A stretch of 13,900 bases of DNA from DASUPK01 sp033856335. GTDB taxonomy: Bacteria; Actinomycetota; Thermoleophilia; Solirubrobacterales; 70-9. This document shows positions 1-6,909 of this stretch, piece by piece (the stretch's first letter is position 1; each line of letters starts with the position of its first letter). Under the pieces are notes generated by a model. That model was not told the DNA's origin, ran no database searches, and saw only the letters and a list, made by a program, of their open reading frames with translations. The translations under genes and the position numbers were made by a program. The stretch covers positions 1 through 13,900 of the forward strand of contig JAWVFG010000151.1 in assembly GCA_033856335.1 (NCBI GenBank). Reading direction: 5' to 3'.

Positions 1-432
1 GTCCTGGTCGCGCTCGACTCCGACCCGGCGCGCCGCTTCGCCGCCGCCGGCGAGCTGGCGGATGCCCTGCGCCGCGGCCTCACCGGCGAGTCGCCGGCCG
101 GCACGGCCCAGACCCGCGTCCTCGGCGGCGACACACCGACGTCGGCCACCCGCCACATGCCGCGCACCCGCACCCAACGGCGCCCTCAGCGCCGGCCGGC
201 GCCGCCCCGCGGCCGACAGGCCCCGCAGCCGCGCCGCCGCCGCGCCCCGACCGTCGCCCGCAACCTCCTCGCCCTGATCGCGATCCTGCTCCTGGCCGCC
301 GTTGTGGCCGCGATCGTCGTCCTCGCCTCGAGCGGCGGAGGGGGCAAGATCAGCCTTGATCAGGTCGTCAAGCACAACGTGAACGACCAAATCGACGCCC
401 TCAAGCAGGTCGTCGACGACAACACGAAGTAG
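1..432 (+). CDS. Ser/Thr protein kinase, C-terminal part (5' end outside window)
   Basis: The frame is open from the first base and gives 143 residues before TAG at 430-432. The first ~28 residues (LDSDPARRF...AGELADALRRGL) match the usual end of a bacterial Hanks-type kinase domain, where an Asp-Pro-x-x-Arg-Phe motif is followed by a Leu-rich helix. A Pro/Arg-rich juxtamembrane stretch (about residues 53-88) follows, then one hydrophobic membrane segment (about 89-109, NLLALIAILLLAAVVAAIVV) and a ~33-residue Gly-rich and charged outer tail. The topology would be cytoplasmic kinase, positively charged inner flank and short extracytoplasmic end. No PASTA repeats are present in the tail. The catalytic core is outside the window, so the kinase call rests on the C-terminal lobe motif plus architecture. 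The gene is convergent with the small zinc-ribbon gene, with 16 nt between the two stop codons. Confidence 0.7.
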   Translation, partial: VLVALDSDPARRFAAAGELADALRRGLTGESPAGTAQTRVLGGDTPTSATRHMPRTRTQRRPQRRPAPPRGRQAPQPRRRRAPTVARNLLALIAILLLAAVVAAIVVLASSGGGGKISLDQVVKHNVNDQIDALKQVVDDNTK

Positions 433-448
433 CCGGCGCCATTCCCAC

Positions 449-583
449 CTAGATCTTCCCCCGGCGCGGCAGGAACAGCGCGAGCAGGGAGCGCCGGCCG
501 CACTTCGGGCATTTCGAGGTCGAGTGCTCGAGGGTCGCCCCGCAATGGCGGCACGCGGGCTTCTGTGGCACGACGCTCTTCAC
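449..583 (-). CDS. Small zinc-ribbon protein (44 aa), function unknown
   Basis: A GTG-initiated frame encodes 44 residues ending in TAG at 451-449. It contains two CxxC knuckles, C11-R-H-C14 and C25-P-K-C28, separated by ten residues, each followed closely by Gly (CGAT, CGRR). This is the pattern of a zinc-ribbon that binds one zinc ion. The N-terminus is KSVVPQKPA. The tail is basic and hydrophobic (RRSLLALFLPRRGKI), which could contact RNA, DNA or membrane. It does not resemble ribosomal protein L32, L33 or L36 closely enough to name. An in-frame TAG lies four codons upstream, so the start must be GTG at 583 or the second GTG at 571. There is no Shine-Dalgarno, but a TAGACT hexamer lies 6 nt before the first GTG, which suggests a leaderless message. 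Reality of the gene is supported by the spaced cysteines and by filling an otherwise empty slot; the function is not known. Confidence 0.6.
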   Translation of the reverse strand: MKSVVPQKPACRHCGATLEHSTSKCPKCGRRSLLALFLPRRGKI

Positions 584-589
584 GCGACA

Positions 590-595
590 AGTCTA
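590..595 (-). promoter_or_regulatory. Possible -10 element for the zinc-ribbon gene
   Basis: The minus strand reads TAGACT here, matching the actinobacterial TANNNT -10 pattern, with 6 nt to the GTG start. No convincing -35 and no Shine-Dalgarno were seen, consistent with a leaderless transcript. A six-base motif alone is weak evidence. Confidence 0.35.
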
Positions 596-629
596 AGCAG
601 CCGCTTCTCGTCCAAGGCGGCGCTTTCGA

Positions 630-1046
630 CTACCCGCTCAGCCCGGCCTCTTTGAGCGCGGAATCCTGCTCGGGATAGCTCTTCCAGCGGACAACCATTC
701 CGTCGCGAAAGGTGAAGACGATCGCGTATGGGGGGAACGCGGTCTCGATCCCACTATGGCGACCTGTCTGGTACTGGTCGCGGATCAGCGCCACCACGTC
801 GTCGCCCGCATCCAGCACGTCCTCGACCTCGAAGCGAAGGTCGCTCCAGGCCGAAAGCCATCGCCGCCAGTAGGTGCGGACCCCTTCATGGCCGCGATAG
901 ATGCCTGCAAGATCGGGGATCACCTCCGCTATCTGTGAAGCGTCCCACTCGATCTCGGAGTCATAGAAATCAAAGGGCTGCTCGTGATCGCGACGCTCGA
1001 ACGAACCAAGCAACGTGCGCACGATCTGGACGTTTCCCTGCGACAC
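630..1046 (-). CDS. SnoaL-like / NTF2-fold family protein
   Basis: The product is 138 residues from a GTG start at 1046. It begins (M)SQGNVQIVRTLLGSFERRD, the standard opening helix of SnoaL-like proteins, which is why this start is preferred over the ATG at 1118; the latter would add 24 Arg-rich residues and run into the end of the upstream gene. Further family features are the aromatic and acidic core (FDFYDSEIEWD), the Y-x-G-x-x-G-V turn (IYRGHEGVRTYW) and the final strands (IVFTFRDGMVVRWKSYP) with a short C-terminal helix (DSALKEAGL). Members form small cone-shaped alpha+beta barrels and include polyketide cyclases, isomerases and many proteins of unknown substrate, so no reaction can be assigned. 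The gene lies 32 nt after the glycoside hydrolase stop. There is no Shine-Dalgarno; a GATACT hexamer lies 9 nt upstream of the GTG. Confidence 0.8.
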   Translation of the reverse strand: MSQGNVQIVRTLLGSFERRDHEQPFDFYDSEIEWDASQIAEVIPDLAGIYRGHEGVRTYWRRWLSAWSDLRFEVEDVLDAGDDVVALIRDQYQTGRHSGIETAFPPYAIVFTFRDGMVVRWKSYPEQDSALKEAGLSG

Positions 1047-1055
1047 CCCGACTGC

Positions 1056-1061
1056 AGTATC
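1056..1061 (-). promoter_or_regulatory. Possible -10 element for the SnoaL-like gene
   Basis: The minus strand reads GATACT in the 32-nt gap between the glycoside hydrolase stop and the GTG at 1046, with 9 nt between hexamer and start. This would give no leader or almost none. No clear -35 was found. Confidence 0.35.
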
Positions 1062-1078
1062 CACGCAAACCGGAGCCG

Positions 1079-2155
1079 CTACGGGGTGCCGCCGGCCGCG
1101 CGCGCGAAGGCGAACCACGCCGGCTTCGGCTTGCCGTCCAGGGTGAAGAGGCCCGCACGGTCGGTCCAGAAGGGCGGCCCGGTCGTGTTGTGGTCGGTGT
1201 AGCTGAACCAGAGGGCTCGGGCGATGCCGAGCGATCCCGCCTTGCGCTGGAAGAGGCCGTAGGTCCTGGTCAGCTTCTTGGCTTGTCCCGCAAAGGAGGC
1301 CCTGACCGGCGAGTTCTGGATCTTGTGCCCTCCGGTCACCCAGCCGAATTCGGAGACCCAGATCGGCGTGGCGCCGTCGCCGTGCTTCCGCATGATCCGC
1401 CGTGCCACGCGCACCCAGTGGAGGACGCCCTTGGGGCTGGTCGAGTACGGGTGGATGCCGAGCGCGTCGAACGAGTTCTTCACCCCATGGACCCGGTAGA
1501 GCGCGTTCAGGTAGGTCGTCATGTCGACCGTGTTGCGGATCGTGTGGAAGGGAAAGACGCCGCCGGTCAGGACCTGGGCCGACCGGTCGCCGGCCCGCAG
1601 CCCGGCGGCCGAGACCTTCAGCAGGCGCGCGAAGCCGCGGGGGCTGGGCCTGCCGCCCCAGAAGCCGCCGAGGTTGGGCTCGTTCCAGATCTCCCAGGTG
1701 GTGACCGGACGCTTGGGCAGCTCGGGGTGCAGGATCCAGAAGGTTCCGTTGCTCCCGTAGCGCCGCGCGTAGTCGGTCAGCATGCTGCGCCAGGCCGCGC
1801 GCTGGCTCGCGCTGTAGATGGGCGGCCTCGCAGGGATCCGCGAGATCCAGGAGGGAACACCGGAGAGATCCGGCAGCAGGGTCAGCCCGGCGCGGGCCGC
1901 CTCTGCGACCAGCTGATCGGTGGTGGCGAAGAAGCGGTCGCCGGGATGAGGCTCGGTATTGCCCCAGTAGAACTGCATGCGGAAGGTCCCGGCTCCTCCC
2001 TGCGCCGCGCGGGTCATGTCGGCCTGGGTCGGATAGTTGACCCCGACCACCCCGAAGAATGGATTGGAGGCCGCCGAGGCGGCGGGCACGGCGACGAGCG
2101 CGGCCACGACGGCCAGCGCAATACAGACAGCGCTCAGCGATCCCCTACGGCGCAT
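1079..2155 (-). CDS. Secreted clan GH-A glycoside hydrolase (cellulase/GH39-like)
   Basis: The product is 358 residues starting at the ATG at 2155. The start is fixed by a signal peptide: basic MRRRG, a hydrophobic core (AVCIALAVVAALVAVP) and an Ala-x-Ala site with likely cleavage after A28. The longer frame upstream runs into tgt and is rejected. The mature part looks like a TIM-barrel hydrolase of clan GH-A: WEIWNEPN gives the acid/base Glu at 159, and IWVSEFGW gives the nucleophile Glu at 269, following barrel strands 4 and 7 as in the clan. IHPYS (near 234) and an aromatic-rich end (ALWFSYTDHN) also fit. Such proteins act outside the cell on beta-linked glycans; the substrate cannot be read from sequence. 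It lies 38 nt after tgt, apparently behind a terminator, and 32 nt before the SnoaL-like gene. The exact GH family is uncertain. Confidence 0.82.
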   Translation of the reverse strand: MRRRGSLSAVCIALAVVAALVAVPAASAASNPFFGVVGVNYPTQADMTRAAQGGAGTFRMQFYWGNTEPHPGDRFFATTDQLVAEAARAGLTLLPDLSGVPSWISRIPARPPIYSASQRAAWRSMLTDYARRYGSNGTFWILHPELPKRPVTTWEIWNEPNLGGFWGGRPSPRGFARLLKVSAAGLRAGDRSAQVLTGGVFPFHTIRNTVDMTTYLNALYRVHGVKNSFDALGIHPYSTSPKGVLHWVRVARRIMRKHGDGATPIWVSEFGWVTGGHKIQNSPVRASFAGQAKKLTRTYGLFQRKAGSLGIARALWFSYTDHNTTGPPFWTDRAGLFTLDGKPKPAWFAFARAAGGTP

Positions 2156-2160
2156 GCGCT

Positions 2161-2183
2161 GAAAGTAACCCGCGGCCCGCGGG
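2161..2183 (-). terminator. Possible intrinsic terminator after tgt
   Basis: Ten nt after the tgt stop the minus strand has a GC-only inverted repeat at 2183-2169 (stem CCCGC/GCGGG, 5-nt loop), followed by TTACTTTC. The stem is short and the tail is only partly T, so this is a weak to moderate call. Its place at the end of the gap-to-tgt gene run supports it. Confidence 0.4.
2162..2167 (-). promoter_or_regulatory. Possible -10 element for the glycoside hydrolase gene
   Basis: The minus strand reads TACTTT (TANNNT) with 6 nt to the ATG at 2155 and no Shine-Dalgarno. It coincides with the T-rich tail of the hairpin that follows tgt. A leaderless start is inferred, not shown. Confidence 0.35.
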
Positions 2184-2193
2184 AAGGTCGCGG

Positions 2194-3408
2194 TCACCGC
2201 ACGGGCGTCGCGGCGGCCCATGGGGTGGCGCCGCCGAGCACGGCACCGGCGTAATCCGCATAGGCGCTCGCCTCGATCGAGCGACGCGCTCCGGCCACCA
2301 GCTCCTGCATGTAGGTGAGGTTGTGGAGCGTCAGCAGGCGGGACCCCGTCAGGTCCTTGTTGCGCGCCAGGTAGTGGAGATAAGCGCGGGTGTGCCGCGA
2401 ACAGGCCTCGCACGGGCACCCCTCCACGATCGGCGAGTCATCGCCGGCGTAGGACGCCTTGGTCAGGTCGATTCGGAAGCGGCCGTCCGGCTCAGGGGCC
2501 AGGGCCGTCCCGTGCCTCGCCAGGCGGGTCGGGATCGCGCAGTCGAAGAGGTCGATGCCCATGCCGATCCCAACCAGCAGGTCGTCGATCTCGCCAATGC
2601 CGAGCAGATGTCGGGGCGCCTCGACGGGCAGCAGCGGCGCGGTGAAGCCGAGCACGCCGTGCATCTCCTCCTTCTCGCGCCCGAGCGTGCCGCCGATCGC
2701 GATGCCGTCGATCGGGGCGGCGGCCGTCTGCTCGGCCGAATCGCGGCGCAGGTCCTGATGGACGCCGCCCTGGACGATCCCGAAGACCGCCTGATCGGCC
2801 GGGCCCTCGCGCTCGTGCCACTCGAGGCAGCGGGCAAGCCAGCGGATGGTGCGCTCGGTGGAGCGGGCGGTGTAGTCGCGGTCGGCGTGGGCCGGGGTGC
2901 ACTCGTCGAAGGTGAGTGCGATGTCCGAGCCGAGCGCCGCCTGGATCCGCATCGACTCCTCGGGACCGAGGAAGCGATTCGAGCCGTCGAGCAGCGAGCG
3001 GAAGGCCACCCCCTCCTCCGAGATCTCGACCTGCGCGCCCCCGGCGACGTTGCCGCGGCGCCCCTTGATCTCGTCGGCGACGCCGCCATGGGCGAGCGAG
3101 AAGACCTGGAAGCCGCCCGAGTCGGTGATGATCGCCCGCTCCCACCCCATGAAGCGGTGCAGTCCGCCGCGCGCCTCGATCAGCTCCTCGCCCGGGGCGA
3201 GATGGAGGTGGAAGGTGTTGCCCAGAACCATCTCGTAGCCGAGCTCGGCGACCTCGGCGGAGGAGAGCCCGCGGACGCTGGCCTTGGTCGCAAGAGGGAT
3301 GAAGGCCGGGGTCGTGACCGGCCCATGCGCCAGATGAATCAGGCCCGCGCGCGCATCGCCGTCGCGGGCCTGGACCTCGAACCGCAGCCTGGCCGGATCC
3401 TGCCTCAC
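2194..3408 (-). CDS. tgt: tRNA-guanine transglycosylase (queuine tRNA-ribosyltransferase)
   Basis: Tgt exchanges guanine 34 in GUN-anticodon tRNAs for preQ1 (or queuine), the key insertion step of queuosine modification. The 404-residue product has the family's usual length plus a modest tail. Visible residues are ITDSGGFQVFSL with the general Asp at 96, FDEC at 167-170 in the base pocket, GIVQGG at 210-215, the nucleophile Asp at 286 in GIDLFDC, PTRLARHG for tRNA contact, and the zinc site C331-x-C333-x2-C336 with H362 (LLTLHN). GTG at 3408 is the only plausible start: it places FEVQARDGDARAG at the expected N-terminal position. It starts 3 nt after the gpmI stop with no Shine-Dalgarno, so it is probably translated by coupling in the glycolytic operon. 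The loop after AIGG is one residue shorter than in the E. coli enzyme. No queuosine biosynthesis genes are in the window. Confidence 0.95.
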   Translation of the reverse strand: MRQDPARLRFEVQARDGDARAGLIHLAHGPVTTPAFIPLATKASVRGLSSAEVAELGYEMVLGNTFHLHLAPGEELIEARGGLHRFMGWERAIITDSGGFQVFSLAHGGVADEIKGRRGNVAGGAQVEISEEGVAFRSLLDGSNRFLGPEESMRIQAALGSDIALTFDECTPAHADRDYTARSTERTIRWLARCLEWHEREGPADQAVFGIVQGGVHQDLRRDSAEQTAAAPIDGIAIGGTLGREKEEMHGVLGFTAPLLPVEAPRHLLGIGEIDDLLVGIGMGIDLFDCAIPTRLARHGTALAPEPDGRFRIDLTKASYAGDDSPIVEGCPCEACSRHTRAYLHYLARNKDLTGSRLLTLHNLTYMQELVAGARRSIEASAYADYAGAVLGGATPWAAATPVR

Positions 3409-3411
3409 CGC

Positions 3412-4956
3412 TCAGGAAACGCGCAGGCTGTTGCCGGTCATCGCCTCGGGCTGGGGAATGCCGAGCAGGTCGAGGGCGGTCGGAGCGACGTCGGCCAGGA
3501 TTCCGCCGTCTCGCAGCTCGATGCCCCCCTCCGTGACGATCACCGGCACGGGGTTGGTCGAGTGGGCGGTGTTGGGGGATCCGTCGGGCTCGAGCATCTG
3601 CTCGCAGTTGCCGTGGTCGGCGGTGATGATCAGCGCGCCGCCCTTGGCGTGCACGGCGGAGACGACCTCGCCGAGCCGGCCGTCGACCTCCTCCACGGCG
3701 GCGACGGCGGCCGGGATGACTCCCGTGTGCCCGACCATGTCCGGGTTGGCGAAGTTGATGATCCCGAAGCGGTAGTCGTCCGCGCTCCAGTGCTCGGTGA
3801 ACAGGTGGGCTGCGGCGGCGGCGCTCATCTGCGGCTTGTGGTCGTAGGTCGGGACGTCCCGCGGAGAGTCGGCGAGGAATCGCTCCTCCCCGCTCCACTC
3901 CTCCTCCCGGCCACCGTTGAAGAAGTAGGTGACGTGGGCGTACTTCTCGGTCTCCGCCACATGCAGTTGGCGGTCGCCGTGCTCGGAGATCACCTCGGCG
4001 ATCGTGGTCTTCGGCTCGCGCGGCGGGAAGGCGACCGGATACGGCCAGCCGTGGTGGTACTCGGTCATCGTCGTCACCTCGAAAGCCGGCGCGCCTCCGC
4101 GATCGAACTCGTCGAAGTCCGGCTCGCCGAGAGCCCTGGTCATCTGGCGGGCTCGGTCGGGCCGGAAGTTGACGAAGATGAACGGCTCGTCCGGGTCGGC
4201 GCCGTCGTAGTCGCCGATCACCACGGGCTCGATGAACTCATCGGTGACGTCTTTCTCGTACGAGTCGCGAATCGCCTGCACGGCCGAGTCGGCGCGCGGC
4301 GCCTTGGCGTGGACGATCGTGTCGTAGGCCCTCTTCGTGCGGTCCCAGTGCCGGTCCCGGTCCATGGCCCAATAGCGTCCACCCACCGTCCCGATCCGGC
4401 CGGTGTGGCGGAGCCAGCGCTGGACCTCCTCGACGTATCCGGCGCCGTTGTGCGGGAGCGTGTCGCGGCCGTCGGTGAGCACGTGGAGCACGAGGTCCGA
4501 GACGCCCTCCTCCCCGGCCAGCTCGATGACCGCCTCGATGTGCTCCCAGCCGGAATGCACACCGCCGTCGGAGATCAGCCCGATCGCGTGCAGGCGACCG
4601 CGGCGGGACTCCCGCGCCGAACCGCAGGCGCCGCGCAGCGCCGGGTTCTCGAAGAAGCTGCCGTCGGCGATGGAGTCGTCGATCCGCGCCAGGTCCTGCT
4701 TGACGACCGCGCCCGCGCCGAGGTTGAGGTGGCCGACCTCCGAGTTGCCCATCTGACCGTCGGGGAGGCCGACGTCGCGACCGGAGGTGGACAGCGTCGA
4801 GTGCGGATATGCGGCCCAGAGCTCGTCGAAGACTGGGGTGTTCGCCTGAGAGACGGCGTTGCCGGGCCCGTCCGGCGCCAGCCCCCAGCCGTCCAGGATC
4901 ACCAGCGCCAGCGAGGGAACGGGAAGAGTGGCCGGGCCGGCCGGCAGCGGGCTCAT
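3412..4956 (-). CDS. gpmI: 2,3-bisphosphoglycerate-independent phosphoglycerate mutase
   Basis: The enzyme interconverts 3- and 2-phosphoglycerate in lower glycolysis through a phosphoserine intermediate and two manganese ions. The 514-residue length is typical. LDGWG near the N-terminus carries Asp22, and the nucleophile is Ser72 in MGNSEVGH. H134 (GGVHSG), TDGRDT at 161-166 and FRPDRAR at 264-270 form the substrate site. Asp406 and His410 (NPDMVGHTG), Asp447-His448 (TADHGN) and His465 (NTAHSTNPVP) complete the alkaline-phosphatase-type metal site. The ATG at 4956 overlaps the tpiA stop by one base (TGATG), without a separate Shine-Dalgarno, indicating termination-reinitiation. The first ~14 residues are a Pro/Ala-rich extension before the first strand. 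All catalytic residues are present, so the enzyme should be active. Confidence 0.97.
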   Translation of the reverse strand: MSPLPAGPATLPVPSLALVILDGWGLAPDGPGNAVSQANTPVFDELWAAYPHSTLSTSGRDVGLPDGQMGNSEVGHLNLGAGAVVKQDLARIDDSIADGSFFENPALRGACGSARESRRGRLHAIGLISDGGVHSGWEHIEAVIELAGEEGVSDLVLHVLTDGRDTLPHNGAGYVEEVQRWLRHTGRIGTVGGRYWAMDRDRHWDRTKRAYDTIVHAKAPRADSAVQAIRDSYEKDVTDEFIEPVVIGDYDGADPDEPFIFVNFRPDRARQMTRALGEPDFDEFDRGGAPAFEVTTMTEYHHGWPYPVAFPPREPKTTIAEVISEHGDRQLHVAETEKYAHVTYFFNGGREEEWSGEERFLADSPRDVPTYDHKPQMSAAAAAHLFTEHWSADDYRFGIINFANPDMVGHTGVIPAAVAAVEEVDGRLGEVVSAVHAKGGALIITADHGNCEQMLEPDGSPNTAHSTNPVPVIVTEGGIELRDGGILADVAPTALDLLGIPQPEAMTGNSLRVS

Positions 4957-5711
4957 CAGGCGGCAGCTTCGACGATGGCCGCGAAGTCGGCGGGGTCGAG
5001 ACTCGCCCCGCCCACCAGCGCACCGTCCACGTCCGGCTGGGAGATCAGCTCGGCGGCGTTGTCCGGCTTGACCGACCCGCCGTAGAGGATCCGGATCGCC
5101 GCGGCCGCCTCGCTCGACCTGCCCTCGATCAACCCTCGGATCAGCGCAATCGCCTCCCGCGCCTGCTCGGTCGTCGCCGTGCGGCCCGTGCCGATCGCCC
5201 AGATCGGCTCGTACGCGATCACCACGTCGCCGAGGCGGTCATCCGGCACGTCGGAGAGGTCGGCCTCGATCTGGCGGGTGAGGATGCCCTCGGTCTCGTC
5301 GGACTCCCGTTGTGCCTCGTTCTCCCCTACGCAGAGGATCGGCTCGAGTCCCGCGCGAAGCGCCGCCGGGACCTTGCGAGCCAGCCCCTCGTCGCTCTCG
5401 GCGAAGTGCTGGCGGCGCTCGGAGTGACCGAGGATCACTCCGTCGACGCCGAGCTCGACCAGCATCGGGGCGGAAACCTCGCCGGTGAACGCCCCCTCGG
5501 CCTCCTCGTGCATGTTCTGGGCGGCCACCCGCACGCGGCTCTGAGCGCAGTGCTCGACCGCCGCCTTCAGGGAGAGGTAGGGCGGGCAGACGACCACCTC
5601 CGGGCCCGGGTCGGGCACCTTCGGAAGGAACTCGGCCAGAAAACGCTCGGTCTCCTCAATCGTCTTGTGCATCTTCCAATTGGCGGCCAGGAGTCGCATG
5701 CGATCAGGCAT
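4956..5711 (-). CDS. tpiA: Triosephosphate isomerase
   Basis: The enzyme interconverts dihydroxyacetone phosphate and glyceraldehyde 3-phosphate. The 251 residues form a standard TIM barrel with N11-W-K13, catalytic His96 (ILGHSERR), catalytic Glu168 in AYEPIWAIGTG, and the phosphate-binding GGSVKPDN (211-218) and DGALVGGASL. Two ATGs compete: 5711 and 5699. The first is chosen because a GGAGG (5725-5721) lies 9 nt upstream of it, against 21 nt for the second. With this choice the gene overlaps the pgk stop by 8 nt (ATGCCTGA), the same arrangement as gap/pgk. The downstream gpmI start overlaps its stop by one base. Confidence 0.97.
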   Translation of the reverse strand: MPDRMRLLAANWKMHKTIEETERFLAEFLPKVPDPGPEVVVCPPYLSLKAAVEHCAQSRVRVAAQNMHEEAEGAFTGEVSAPMLVELGVDGVILGHSERRQHFAESDEGLARKVPAALRAGLEPILCVGENEAQRESDETEGILTRQIEADLSDVPDDRLGDVVIAYEPIWAIGTGRTATTEQAREAIALIRGLIEGRSSEAAAAIRILYGGSVKPDNAAELISQPDVDGALVGGASLDPADFAAIVEAAA

Positions 5712-6909
5712 CTTGCAGAGCCTCCAGTCCCGGCAGTTCGCGGCCTTCGATCAGCTCCAGCGAAGCTCCGCCGCCGGTGGAGATCCAGTCGATCGAGCCG
5801 GCGAGCCCAAACTCCTGCAGCGCCGCGACCGAGTCCCCGCCTCCGACCACGGTGTGGCCGGGGGCGGCGGCGACCGCCTCGGCGACGGCGCGTGTCCCCG
5901 CGTCGAACGGCGGGACCTCGAAGGCGCCCATCGGCCCGTTCCAGAAGACGGTGCCCGCACGGGCGATCCTCCTGCTGAAGTTGGCCGAGGTGTTGGCGCC
6001 GACGTCGAGGCCCATCCACCCCTCGGGCACGTCCACCCCATTCAGCTCACGAGTCTCGGTGCCGGGGGCGAGCTCCTTGCCGAGGACGAGGTCCTCCGGC
6101 AGCTCGAGGATCGAGTCGCTCCCATCGGCCTCGGCGAGCACGCGCTTGGCGGACTCCACCCCCTCCTCCTCGACCAGGGAGTTGCCCGTGTCTCGCCCCT
6201 CGGCCTTGAAGAAGCTGAAGCACATGGCGCCGCCGATCAGAATCTCCTCGGCGAAGCCAAGGAACCGGTCGATCACGCCGAGCTTGTCGGTGACCTTCGC
6301 CCCGCCGAGGACGATGATCAGGGGGCGCTTCGGGTCGTCGCGGACCGCAGTGAGCTCGACGACCTCTCGCTCCAGGAGCAACCCGGCGTATCCCGGCAGG
6401 TGATGGGCGACTCCTTCGGTCGTGGCATGGGCCCGATGCGCCGTGCCGAAGGCGTCATTGACGTAGACGTCGGCAAGGGCGGCGAGTGCCTCGGCCAGAC
6501 CCGGGTCGTTCTTCGTCTCGCCCTCCTCGAAGCGGCTGTTCTCCAGCAGCAGCACCTCGCCGGGAGCGAGATCCGAGGCCCTGGCGCTCACCTCGTCGCC
6601 GACCACCCCGGGCGCCTGCTTCACGGGCGCGCCCAGCAGCTCGCCGAGTCGCTTGCCGACCGGGGCCATGGAGAGGCTCGAGTCGTGTCCCTTGGGACGA
6701 CCAAGGTGCGAGACGAGGACGATGCTCGCGCCGCGTTCGCGTAGCAGCTCGATGGTCGGCAGCGAGGCGCGGATGCGGGTGTCGTCGCCAACCTCGCCGT
6801 TATCCAGGGGGACGTTCAGGTCTGCGCGAAGCAGGACCGTGCGGCCATCGACCTTCGCATCTCTGACGCTCGCCTTGCCGAACGAGCGCGGGCCTGACGC
6901 CTCAGGCAC
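5704..6909 (-). CDS. pgk: Phosphoglycerate kinase
   Basis: The enzyme transfers phosphate from 1,3-bisphosphoglycerate to ADP. The product of 401 residues shows the N-domain substrate motif LLRADLNVP (R28, D30, N32), SHLGRPKG (67-74), the basic-patch Arg in ENSRF and Arg159 in GTAHRAHAT. The C-domain nucleotide site has LGGAKVTDK (201-209), GGGDS (356-360) and STGGGASLE (377-385). Length and motif order match the monomeric bacterial enzyme. The start is GTG at 6909, overlapping the gap stop by 8 nt (GTGCCTGA); no ATG alternative lies before the essential RADLNVP strand, and no Shine-Dalgarno is evident, so reinitiation from gap is expected. Confidence 0.97.
   Translation of the reverse strand: MPEASGPRSFGKASVRDAKVDGRTVLLRADLNVPLDNGEVGDDTRIRASLPTIELLRERGASIVLVSHLGRPKGHDSSLSMAPVGKRLGELLGAPVKQAPGVVGDEVSARASDLAPGEVLLLENSRFEEGETKNDPGLAEALAALADVYVNDAFGTAHRAHATTEGVAHHLPGYAGLLLEREVVELTAVRDDPKRPLIIVLGGAKVTDKLGVIDRFLGFAEEILIGGAMCFSFFKAEGRDTGNSLVEEEGVESAKRVLAEADGSDSILELPEDLVLGKELAPGTETRELNGVDVPEGWMGLDVGANTSANFSRRIARAGTVFWNGPMGAFEVPPFDAGTRAVAEAVAAAPGHTVVGGGDSVAALQEFGLAGSIDWISTGGGASLELIEGRELPGLEALQDA

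Noticed and set aside
360..590. 76-codon minus-strand frame overlapping the zinc-ribbon gene
   Set aside because: A different frame of the same DNA with no cysteine motif; it runs into the kinase gene end. The CxxC frame at 449-583 is the better candidate.
600..621. Inverted repeat GCCGC-N12-GCGGC after the SnoaL-like gene
   Set aside because: Five GC pairs with a 12-nt loop and no T-run; expected by chance at this base composition.
728..2254. 508-codon open frame on the plus strand opposite the SnoaL-like and glycoside hydrolase genes
   Set aside because: Low-complexity Arg/Gly/Pro translation, antisense to genes with clear signal peptide and active-site motifs.
2156..2419. N-terminal extension of the glycoside hydrolase by 88 codons
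   Set aside because: It overlaps the end of tgt; a proper signal peptide begins at the ATG at 2155.
2492..3898. Long minus-strand frame (468 codons) overlapping gpmI and tgt in another frame
   Set aside because: Composed almost wholly of Arg, Gly, Ala and Pro; the overlapping frames encode intact enzymes.
2059..5085. 1008-codon open frame on the plus strand opposite tgt and gpmI
   Set aside because: It is antisense to two genes with full catalytic motifs. Its translation is rich in Arg, Gly, Val and Asp with no recognisable domain, as expected from a GC-rich mirror frame.
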